Below are positions 33,053 to 41,783 of a DNA stretch of 64,000 nucleotides, piece by piece. The stretch lies in contig NC_088937.1 in NCBI RefSeq assembly GCF_033473495.1, forward strand, positions 2,852,001 through 2,916,000, read 5' to 3'. Positions within the stretch are counted from its first letter, which is position 1; each line of letters opens with the position of its first letter. Under the pieces are notes generated by a model, which saw only the letters and a list, made by a program, of their open reading frames with translations, did not search any database and had not been told where the DNA came from. This DNA comes from Cercospora beticola. Taxonomy: Eukaryota > Ascomycota > Dothideomycetes > Mycosphaerellales > Mycosphaerellaceae. A program made the position numbers and the translations under genes.

Positions 33053-35265
33053 ATGGCCCAGCGTCGGAGTCTGGGCGGAGGTCGAGTGCTAGGGAGCGGC
33101 AAGAATCTCGCCCCAGCGACACCGTCCGCGTCGCCCGCGCCGCCCAAGAATGGGCAGCTGGCTCAGAGACCCGCCCTGCTCTCACCGTCGAATAGCTCGA
33201 TATCCCTCAGCTCCCGCGCCTCGAGTACGCCCATCACGACCGACACCGAGGACCTTACTTCGCGAGTAGCTCTTGACACCGATGGCGTGGCTCAACAGGC
33301 AGCTGCGGCCACCAACCGCATGGTCTGCCCCATTTGCAATGAAGAGATGGTATGCTACGTAGAGGCAATATCGAATATTGGGACACCAGATGACTGACCG
33401 CAGTAGGTCACTCTTCTTCAGTTGAATAGGTAGGTACGCGCTTCCAGGAGGGCTACTTGTCAGCGATGGGAACCCGCCTGACTGAAGGCATAGGCATATT
33501 GACGATAATCACGCCAATCTCGAACGTATTGAGCAACAGGAAGCACAAGACTGGTTCAAGCAACAAATGACAAAGGCCAAAAAGTTCCAGCCGCTTGCCC
33601 TAATCAATCAGAAGTTGAGAGGGCTAGAGGTATTCGAATCCAACAACGAGATTGCAGCTCCGTCTGCACTTCCACGGATCGCCTCAAGCAGTCGCGATGC
33701 GTCGCCAGCACCAGCACCTGTGCCCAAGGTGCAGGAAGCTCCGGACCCAGACGAGGTGGTCACTCGAGCACATTGGCAACGGCCTCGAGGGAACGATGCC
33801 TGTTCAGATCCGATGTGCGGGAAGCGTCTAGGAGCTGCCAATGGCCAGATCAATTGCCGGCACTGCGGCAGACTCTTTTGCGAGGAGCATACCATGTACC
33901 AGATGAAGCTATCCCGGTCTGCACAGCACGAGCCAGTGCGTGGCTTGTGGTGCCGAGTATGTGAGACGTGCTACAAGAGCAGGCCTGGTTACAATGATCA
34001 TCACGGTCTGGAGAGGAACCATTTCGATTTCTTTAGCAAGGTGCGGCGAAGGACTGTCGACAAGCAGTACCTCGAAACGAGCCGACTGGAGACCAGACTG
34101 ACGAGACTCACACAATTACTTGCCGATCCGCCACCCCCTGCCGAGGAGAACAACAGAGCAAGCACGTATCTCTGGTCATCTATCGCTGGCAACAAATCCC
34201 AAATCCGAGCTTTGGAGCAGTCTGTTGTACCCTGGGAAGACGACACGAAGGTTGTGGAGTGCCCGTTTTGCCATCAGCCATTTTCACAGTATACTTTCCG
34301 GAGGCATCATTGCCGAATCTGTGGGCGAGTCGTCTGCGGAGATCCAGCTACATCGTGTTCTACAGAGATAGGTCTTGATGTGGCAACCAGTAAGTTATCT
34401 CCTGCAGATCTCCTAACTTTGCTGATGTTGGGCAGCGGCTAACGTCATATCAGAAAAAGATGGTGCCGAAAAGGTAGCAGTTGATGTACGGATGTGTAGG
34501 GACTGTCAACGGACGATTTTTAGTAAAGCCGACTTCGCGCGGGAACTGGACCAAACAACACCGGACCAGCGTGCATATAACAACCTCATACAGTTCGAGC
34601 AAGGCATACGCCTATTGTTGCCCAAGTTCCAGCGACTGCTTGGGCCTTTGCAAGACCCTGAGAACCCTCCGTCACCAGCACAGCTCGCTGATGCATCGAA
34701 GGTGCGCAAGCGACTCACGGAGGCTTTCACACAGTATGATGTCGCCGCACGACGGATACGAGATATGCCTACGGAAAGTCCCACACAGGAACGCTTGCAA
34801 AAGGCTATTTATATGCAAGCCTCCAACTTCTTGCATATTCATATGCTACCGCTGAAGAGCCTACCAAAGATCATGAAGCATGCGACACCAAATGGGTTAA
34901 GGCAGCCACCAACAGCTGCAAATGGCAAGCCGCAGGGTGCACTGGCCACCATCAAGTACGATTCGATCGCCAACGGCAGCGCACATCGACCAGGTAGTAG
35001 CCGAGCTAGCAGCATGAGCTCCGAAGCTGTCACTGCTCTAGAAGCTGAAGAGAAAGAGCTCAAGCAACGCTTAATCGTGCTTGAAGAACAAAAGTTCATG
35101 GTGTCGGAAATGATTGCGGAGGCCAACAAACGAAGAAAGTTCGATGAAGTCTCGGCACTGTCTTCCAACGTCGAAGAAATCTCGAAGGAGATTGACCAGA
35201 TTCAGACGCAAATATCAGGGATGGACTTTGCCAGCGCTTATATTGCTGACCAAGTGATCAAATGA
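33053..35265 (+). CDS. PEP7: Pep7/Vac1-type double-FYVE endosomal tether
   Basis: Four exons (33053-33349, 33407-33429, 33494-34389, 34436-35265) give 681 residues. Exon 2 is only 23 nt; it encodes VTLLQLN and completes a C2H2 zinc finger (Cys92, Cys95, His108, His113). Two FYVE fingers follow: one around CSDPMCGKRL ... NCRHCGRLFCEEH, and a second with VECPFCHQPFSQYTFRRHHCR-type core (RRHHCRICGRVVC), the basic patch that binds PI3P. The C-terminus has helices like those binding Rab5/Vps21, ending in a coiled coil (AEEKELKQRLIVLEEQ). Pep7/Vac1 (Rabenosyn-like) tethers Golgi vesicles to endosomes with Vps45 and Pep12. Introns are 57, 64 and 46 nt. Domain order matches the yeast protein. Confidence 0.93.
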
Positions 35266-36207
35266 GGCTCGGACTATCGCTCGAAACGAAGATGCATCGA
35301 GACGCTTTGAGTACCATTGCGAGCGCCGTCGATCTGATGAGCAAAGCATCTGTGCTGGTTCCGTATTCATGGCTATTGAATTCGGTGTCTCAATCCACAC
35401 GCACCAAGCAGTCATCGCCGTCCGCTGCACATGCCCCCACAAGACGGCGGGGCTGTTGGTCTTGCGCGAGATCAAGCGTCGGGGTATGTTAGGTGTGCTG
35501 CGCATGAAGTCCCGCAGACGGGAAGAGTTCAGACGATAGACTTTGCGCTGGGATGGGCGATTGGGGGAACTTTGGCTACAAGGAGGAAGAGACAATGCAA
35601 GTCTGCGTGTAGGCGATGAATATAACGTACCGTCTAGCAAGCCGTCGAAGCCCTGAACTGAGGAGAGGATTGGTCGACAAGCTCGACGACCTCGTCTTTT
35701 CAGATCTTTGCCGCCAGCCTGTGTTATTGTAGTGCTGACTTGAGTACTTCTGTGGACTTGCACACTGCCTCTATTTCACTGTTATGGGCGGCGCTCAAAT
35801 TTTCGTAGATCTCACTCTTTGATCGCGTGGTAGTCTTGCACCAGATGGGAAGACAAAAACAGACTATACCCAGCAGAAGATAGATGAAAGCTGAGGCTGA
35901 TCGCGATTGGAGACTTGAACGAGAGAAAATTTTGTAGATTTGTGAGTTGACCGTTACTATCAGTCTCCCTTCTTGCCTTTTTCAATATCCCAATTACACA
36001 ATGCTTTCCCGACCCGAAGCCCGTCCCGCCCAGTGCCCATTTTGCCACCGATGTATGCAAGCCATCCGCATTATCGTGAGACCAGATCGTCATTACAGTT
36101 TTCGTAAACCCATCATTATCGTCGTCATTGCGTCGTACAGTCTTCCAATTTCCCCACTTGAAACCAACCGCTACTTGTCCCCTTCCTGTATCATTAGACC
36201 GACTTCT
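35266..36207. other. Intergenic, no recognised feature
   Basis: 942 bases between convergent genes. A minus-strand frame of 182 codons (35215-35763) overlaps the end of PEP7 and lacks domain character. Nothing else is supported. Confidence 0.4.
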
Positions 36208-36900
36208 TTAGTAGAGACAATAACCGCAACGCCTAGGCACGTAGCAAGCTGTCGAGTAGCAGCCTGAATACCCGTAACTGTACAAAGAAGTTCCGGACCA
36301 GGGGCGCCAGGGCCGGTAGCCTGATCCACCAATGTTGACGTTCGCGCCGATGTTGAGGAGATTGCCCAGTCCGAGCCCAAGTCCGATGCTGAGGTCTTCC
36401 TCATTGGCTGCATCTTTGTTATTCGCTGCGTCCGGATTCTGCTGAGCGTCTTTCTGATTCTGAGCGTTGGCGTTTTGAGCGTCTTGTGCTGTAGCTTGAC
36501 CATTTGTGGCAGCTTGAGCGTTTTGCAATTGGGCGGTGTCGGCGTTGGATTGCTGCTGAGCAGCGTTCTGAGCTTGGACAGCATCGGTCTTTTGAGTGTC
36601 CTGAGTCGCAGCTTGGGCGTTCTGCACCTGAGCCGCGTTGGCATTGGCCTGTTGAGCAGCGGCGTCTTGCACCTGTGTAGCGTCGGTCTTTTGAGTGTCT
36701 TGGGTAGCTGCCTGGGCATTCTGCAATTGAGCAGCATTGGCATTTGCTTGTTGCGCGGCGGCAGCCTGGGCCTGTACGGCTTGGTCGTCTCAAATTTGCA
36801 GATGCTTGAAGCCGTCCTGGAACGCCAATGGCATTGGTCCAGCTGCGACCTGAGTGATGGCGGTGGAGGCGAGGAGGATGGTGGCGACCTTGAGCTGCAT
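36208..36900 (-). pseudogene. Secreted Gln/Ala-repeat protein interrupted by TGA
   Basis: ATG at 36900 opens a clear signal peptide (MQLKVATILLASTAITQVAA). The frame then meets TGA at 36790-36792 (codon 37). Without that stop it runs 230 residues. After the stop come three near-identical 33-residue repeats rich in Gln, Ala and Asn (AAQQANANAAQLQNAQAAT type), an acidic linker, a GLGLGLGNLLNIGANVNIGG segment and a Tyr-rich tail with four Cys (GCYSTACYVPRRCGYC). The post-stop part has no Met, so it cannot start internally. A 78 nt intron (GTCGCA donor at 36849, CAG acceptor at 36772) would keep frame and remove the TGA, but the donor is poor and no branch site is seen. Nonsense mutation, assembly error or cryptic splicing all remain possible. 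It resembles a cell-wall or secreted structural protein; no family recognised. Confidence 0.6.
36505..36771 (-). repeat. In-frame ~99 bp coding repeats
   Basis: Three units of about 99 bp encode 33-residue Gln/Ala/Asn-rich blocks. The first two are close copies (QANANAAQLQ versus QANANAAQVQ, both followed by NAQAATQDTQKTDA). The third is diverged (QQQSNADTAQLQ). Edges are approximate. Such arrays expand by slippage or unequal recombination. Confidence 0.75.
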
Positions 36901-37090
36901 GTTTGCTGGTGGTCGGTCTTGTCTTGATTCCTTGTGATTGGTTGGAAGTGCTCAAGGGAAACTGTTCGACTTCGGAAGGCCCGGCCTTGAGATGCGAGGA
37001 GATGCAGATAGGAAACTGGTGCTTCTGTTGCTAAGATGCTAAGAGGCTTGTGTTGCTTGATGCTCTTGTCTGGCGTTGGCGACGGCCATT

Positions 37091-37096
37091 CTTATA
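37091..37096 (-). promoter_or_regulatory. TATA-like box of repeat-protein gene
   Basis: TATAAG on the minus strand, about 190 bases before the ATG at 36900. The transcribed side is followed by an A/C-rich leader (AAGCAACACAAGCC), typical of strongly expressed fungal genes. Position fits a core promoter. Confidence 0.4.
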
Positions 37097-37193
37097 CCAA
37101 CTCGCCCACCCATCTCTATCGAAGGTTTCTGTCAGTTCACAAACACAATGCTAACATTAGTTGACTTTCAGTGCATTGTTGTTCCGCTCACGG

Positions 37194-37433
37194 ATGGATT
37201 CGGCTATACCCAAAAGTCGATGTCGTCGATGCCGTTGTGTTAACCAGGAGCCTTGCCAGCCGGTCGCGAGAATAGCCTCATTCGACAGGCTCGAAAAACG
37301 CCGTTTGGCAGAATTAGCAGAAGAGTTCGGTGGCCTGGTCAGCCTTACAGCATTCCGCGCCGTTGATTCGAGTATCGTTCTGTGTTGGTCCTGTACCCAT
37401 GTGAAGCTTGAAGTGCCCGAACCCTCCGACTAA
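37194..37433 (+). CDS. Doubtful small Cys-containing ORF
   Basis: ATG at 37194 opens 79 codons with CRRCRC and later CWSC, a possible metal-binding pair, and a helical middle (LEKRRLAELAEEFG). CTAAC followed by TTTCAG at 37151-37170 just upstream resembles an intron end, so this may be the last exon of a longer gene, but I cannot find a convincing first exon. No family recognised. Confidence 0.2.
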   Translation: MDSAIPKSRCRRCRCVNQEPCQPVARIASFDRLEKRRLAELAEEFGGLVSLTAFRAVDSSIVLCWSCTHVKLEVPEPSD

Positions 37434-38800
37434 GAATAGTGACCTTCTCAACTCGGGCACGACAGGGGTACAGCTGCAGCACAAACTTTCACTTTGTCCG
37501 AATTCTGAAAACGCCAAGAGTGCACATCCATCAGTATAACCTGTATACTTCGATATACGGACCATAGCCGCGCATATCCTCCAGCTACCTGCGAACCGCC
37601 AACATCCGGTACCTTAGCTTGAGGCCTGTAGCCAGAGCTTGAGCAAGCTTCAGCAAAGCTCCAGTAAAGCTTTGGCCCAGCCATTTGGTTTGCTGCTGGT
37701 TTTGCCTGTGTAGGGCATACAGTCTGTCACCTGCCTTCGGAGATCGGCTAGCATGGAATATCTCACTCACTGGGGATCTTCGACCATTTTGGCAGTCGGC
37801 TGAGGGCAGCTGAGGGCAGCTGATTGGCAGGAGAGCTCCCAAAGGTTCTTGAGCTTATATTCCTTGAATTGGCGTATGTAGATGACAGAGTGTATGCTGT
37901 CAAAGGACGACTCTCAACGCTCACCGCGCGAAACGAGTCGCGGCCGCGTGTGTTGGTCCTCACCTGACCGTCGATTCCCTCGCCAGTTGCTGCTGGTGGG
38001 AATGTCTTGCGAGACTGGTCCGGTGATCGCGGTAAGCCACTCGTCTTTGGGTCGCGCTTCGATACCAAATGGGATGTTGCACAGTTACTGAGCGTCCTCA
38101 CCATGTTGGGAAACAGCAAGACGATCAGTGATGCTGGGAGCATTGCTGCGCTGGCGAACGCAGAGTCGAGTTCGTCTATCGCTCAGAATGTATCGAACAG
38201 GGGCTTTGTGGGCGAATCTTCCCGGGATTGCCTCGGAAGCTCGTCGGAACCCAGAACTGGAGTGCACAAACAGTGGTGATTCCACACCCCACGCGGTCCG
38301 TATTCGATGGCGTACCTGAGAGTACATCCAGTCTCGAGGCTTTTGTCAAGATTGTTTCTCGAAGTCATCAGCTTTGAAAGATTTGAGATGTCGATATGTG
38401 CATCGTTATATTTCGCTGCGTCGGTACCGCCTCCGAAGGTGGCTCTCCATATAGATCTGGCGGCATCAGGACCACGCTGCTCGTTCGACTGCTGGCAAAC
38501 AGGGGCAAGCCATAATCCATAGACAGCAGCGGATGGTTGATACTGTTGAAGATACGTAAGCAATCAATGGCTGCATGGGACGTCACTCCTCATTGTCAGT
38601 CAGGGCGTAGCACAATTGGGCGACGAGCACGAAATGGAAGTTGGCAGCTCCGCTGGAAAATCCAGCAAATATGCGCACTGATGGATTGTAAAAAGCATAT
38701 CATAATCAGCCTTGTTGTAGGCGGGCGCTCTTGCTCTGTACTGTACACATCTATTGGCCTAGACTCATGTCAGTGATGTATCCCATAGTTCAGTCCACCT

Positions 38801-39391
38801 TCACTTACCGAAAATGGAGTGAGCATATATCTGCCTCTTTCGCAGATGAACCGGTACCTCGTTCTCAGGCGCACCGGGAATCTTCTTCTCCAAGTTTCTG
38901 TTTCCATGTCAGTGTCTCATCCACCCACCAGTCCCGGGGGTTGTAGGAATGGTACGCACAGCTTCTCAAACACACACTTGTTCAGGCCCCGTTCCAGCCC
39001 TCGGCACTGCCAAAGCTGCTGGTTGTTGTTGTCCAGACATTGCCAGTGTTTCCTGAACTCGTCCAAGCAGCTCTTGTTGATATCGTCCAGCACCGAGGCA
39101 GCGCATCGTGTGACCTTCCTTCCCTCCTTCAAACATTCCGACTCGCCCTTGCCATTGGCTTCCGTCTTGCAGTGCATGAAGTCATCATTGTAAGACTTGC
39201 AGCGTGCGCCAATGAAGAAGGACGCGGAGAGCAGCGGGGCAGACGAGGCGCCGATTTCTTCGACTTTAGGAATTGAGTCCGGCAGGGGAGTGGTGTCGAT
39301 GAGGACTTGCTGATTGAAGCTGCGCGATTGTGTCAGTGTCTTCGCCTAGCTGATAGTCCGTAGATGCATACCGCGGTTGTCTGCCCGACAT
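38801..39391 (-). CDS. NDUFA8: Complex I accessory subunit, NDUFA8/nuo-20.8 type
   Basis: Three exons (39372-39391, 38960-39319, 38801-38897) with introns of 52 and 62 nt (GTATGC and GTGCGT donors) give 158 residues. The first exon encodes only MSGRQP and part of Arg7. Four Cys-x9-Cys motifs are visible: C-KSYNDDFMH-C, C-LKEGRKVTR-C, C-LDEFRKHWQ-C and C-RGLERGLNK-C. This is the signature of the mitochondrial intermembrane-space subunit, imported and oxidised by Mia40. The C-terminus PVHLRKRQIYAH matches the family. The stop overlaps a GTAAGT donor-like sequence, so the last residues (SIFGK) are uncertain. Starts are close to NUP57 on the other strand. Confidence 0.9.
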
Positions 39392-39743
39392 GGCGGCGGT
39401 GTTGGGCGGGCAATGGGTGGTGATGCTGAGTGGAGCGGTGCTGGATGTGAGGTCGCGAACGAGCTGGTCTTGAGGCTTGCGCTGTGGCTGAACATGTGGC
39501 GGTGTCGCATATGCACGGTTGAAGCGCGTTTCTCGTCGAGCTTCAAAGCTTCGCGAAGTGCGCGACACAGCGAGTGAAGGGGAGCCCGTCAGCACACGAC
39601 TCTGCTGCCTTTCCATCGCCTATACCTTGGTCGCCGTCTTCTGCTCTTCCAGCGCCCCTCATCCTATTGCCTCCGCTTCCATCATTGGACCCAACGATCA
39701 CGGAAGATCTACATAGAGACGGCGCATTCGAGTATCATCAACA
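39392..39743. promoter_or_regulatory. Divergent promoter, NDUFA8 / NUP57
   Basis: 352 bases between two start codons pointing apart, serving both genes. Overlapping short frames are by-products. No TATA box is clear. Confidence 0.5.
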
Positions 39744-41405
39744 ATGAGCTTATTCGGCGGCGGAAACGCCAACAACACAACTACAGGCGGTGGTGGCCTT
39801 TTCGGATCGAGCACAGCGCCAGCGAGCAACACGGGAGGAGGCCTGTTCGGCAGCAACACCAACACGAACCAGAGTAGCAACACCGGCGGAGGACTGTTCG
39901 GCGCCAGCACGGCCAATACCAATAACACATCGGGCGGAGGCGGCCTTTTCGGGTCCAACAACACTGCGACGACGGGCAATGCCACCACTGGAGGACTCTT
40001 CGGGTCAAGTACGGCTGCGAACACAAATACTGCAGGCGGAGGACTCTTTGGCAACAACAACACTCAAGCACAGAGCGGCAACACTGGCGGAGGTGGGCTG
40101 TTTGGGAACACGAATACCACACAAAATCAGAGCGGTAACACAGGGGGAGGACTATTCGGTGCTACGAACACGAACAATGCCAATAATGCCGGGTCATCAC
40201 TCTTTGGTGGAGGCAACGCAGCTAACAATAACAATTCGACATCGCTATTCGGAAACCAGAATCAGAACCAGAGCGGCAGCACTTCACTTTTCGCGAAGCC
40301 CCCAGCGAATACTACCCTCTTCGGCGCGAGTACCTCGAACACGAATCAGCAGAATCAAAACACAGGAAGCCTCTTTGCAAATGCCGGGCAGAGTCAACAA
40401 CAACAACAGCAGCAGCAGCAGGGACCAGTGGCGAATGCATCCGTCTTCAACCCACAGACCGTCACGGTCGGTGGGCTAGGCCACACCATGACCAATGCAC
40501 AATTACAACGTCTCCAATTCAGCGGCGCGTCGACTGTTCCTAATGAGAAGAAGATTTCCGACCAAATCCTGACTGTAGTAAAGAAGTGGAATCCGGACAT
40601 TCGAGAAGACCCCAACAGCCAGACAAACTCGCGACGGACGACGGTACTGCAGACGTATTTGTACAATGCCGTGCCAAAGGAATACGCTCCATTCTTCTAT
40701 CCTGACTTCAACCGCGGCGAAGATGAAAAGAGCTGGGAAGAGGCCCTTAGCCAAAAGCCCGAATTACCCAAGATCGATGATAAGGAGGTTACAGGGCAGT
40801 CATATGTGCCAATCCTCGTGGTGGGCTTCAAGGCACTGGGAGATCGCGTCGAGACGCAAGCCAAGATTGTGCAGGAGATGAGGTCAAGATTGCACGAGAT
40901 GAACAACTCCCTTTCAGCCGTCATGGATGCGCATCAGCAACGCATAACAGTCAAAATTGCAGCTGCGAAGCGACAACATCAGGTTCTGTCACAACGCTGT
41001 CTACGATTAGCGGTCAAAGTCCAAGTGCTTCGAAACCGTGGCTATGCGCTCGACGCGCAAGAAGAAGGTCTGCGAAAGACACTTCTGAGTCTAGAACGCC
41101 AAGTCGCCGATCCATCGTTCATTGGTAGAGAGGATGAGATCTGGGCGAGAATGGTCGCTCTGCGCGAGCGAGCGCGTTGGCTGGAGGAAGAAGGGAAGAG
41201 AGTAGCCGCACAGGTCGACTCACAGAATGCATCGCAAGGGCAGCAAAATGGAGCGGCGGGGAACCAGGGCGTGCCCGCAGATGTTCTAGCGAAAACGAGA
41301 AAGATTCTCAAGGACTATGACGGGCAATTACAGCACTTGAACCGGGAGTTGGAGGACGTGAGGAAGGAATACGAGGCTTGGGAGGAGATCAACGGACGGC
41401 GATAG
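39744..41405 (+). CDS. NUP57: FG nucleoporin Nup57 (NUP54 orthologue)
   Basis: A 553-residue single-exon nucleoporin. Residues 1-215 are Gly/Asn/Thr-rich with about a dozen GLFG or SLFG repeats ([25 protein letters not shown]), which form the permeability barrier and bind karyopherins. A run of nine Gln (CAA/CAG) follows. The C-terminal half is the conserved coiled-coil part of the Nup62/Nsp1 channel complex: [20 protein letters not shown], a [15 protein letters not shown] block and long heptad helices ([39 protein letters not shown]). It should assemble with Nsp1 and Nup49. Start ATG at 39744 begins with the first FG motif. Confidence 0.95.
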   Translation: MSLFGGGNANNTTTGGGGLFGSSTAPASNTGGGLFGSNTNTNQSSNTGGGLFGASTANTNNTSGGGGLFGSNNTATTGNATTGGLFGSSTAANTNTAGGGLFGNNNTQAQSGNTGGGGLFGNTNTTQNQSGNTGGGLFGATNTNNANNAGSSLFGGGNAANNNNSTSLFGNQNQNQSGSTSLFAKPPANTTLFGASTSNTNQQNQNTGSLFANAGQSQQQQQQQQQGPVANASVFNPQTVTVGGLGHTMTNAQLQRLQFSGASTVPNEKKISDQILTVVKKWNPDIREDPNSQTNSRRTTVLQTYLYNAVPKEYAPFFYPDFNRGEDEKSWEEALSQKPELPKIDDKEVTGQSYVPILVVGFKALGDRVETQAKIVQEMRSRLHEMNNSLSAVMDAHQQRITVKIAAAKRQHQVLSQRCLRLAVKVQVLRNRGYALDAQEEGLRKTLLSLERQVADPSFIGREDEIWARMVALRERARWLEEEGKRVAAQVDSQNASQGQQNGAAGNQGVPADVLAKTRKILKDYDGQLQHLNRELEDVRKEYEAWEEINGRR

Positions 41406-41783
41406 TGCTTGGGTAGAAATTCACGATAGAGCACCTGGGACTTCGGTGGACATGCGAAAAGGTTTGAAGGTAGTGCATTTTTGAGCGCGGCGTTTTGAGG
41501 TAATGTCAGCATGAGACATAGCTGTCAAAGAGAGCTCCACCATACAGTGGCCGATGTACAACACTTCACGTCCCCGGCCCATTCTCCGTGCCTCGCTCAC
41601 CCGTCTCCCGCAGTGCTCGTGCTCGTCGATCTTATTCGGAGCCGGGACATTGTAGCGAATAGTCCAGGGATACACCAGAGGTCGTCGTGCAAGTCTCACA
41701 ATAGTAAATCTGGGGTATACGTTCGTCTATACAAATAACAATCTCAACCAACTACTGCTTTCCTTTGCAGCGAAATATGCCAA
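41406..41783. other. Intergenic between convergent genes
   Basis: 378 bases holding the 3' flanks of NUP57 and the phospholipase gene. No gene seen. Confidence 0.45.

Larger units (their letters stand above)
36901..38800. other. Long largely empty intergenic region
   Basis: 1.9 kb with the promoter and leader of the repeat-protein gene at its left end and a weak small ORF at 37194. Minus-strand frames of 126 codons (37763-38143, 38183-38563) have mixed, non-protein-like composition. Around 37796-37822 a CTGAGGGCAG motif is doubled. I see no RNA gene or mobile element. Confidence 0.35.

Noticed and set aside
35215..35763. 182-codon minus-strand frame
   Set aside because: Overlaps the end of PEP7 and has shuffled, Arg/Ser-rich composition without motifs.
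36171..36743. 190-codon Met/Arg/Leu/Thr-rich frame on the minus strand
   Set aside because: Alternate reading frame of the Gln/Ala repeat gene; the repetition makes all frames open.
37796..37822. Doubled CTGAGGGCAG motif
   Set aside because: Only two copies of ten bases; too short to call a functional repeat.
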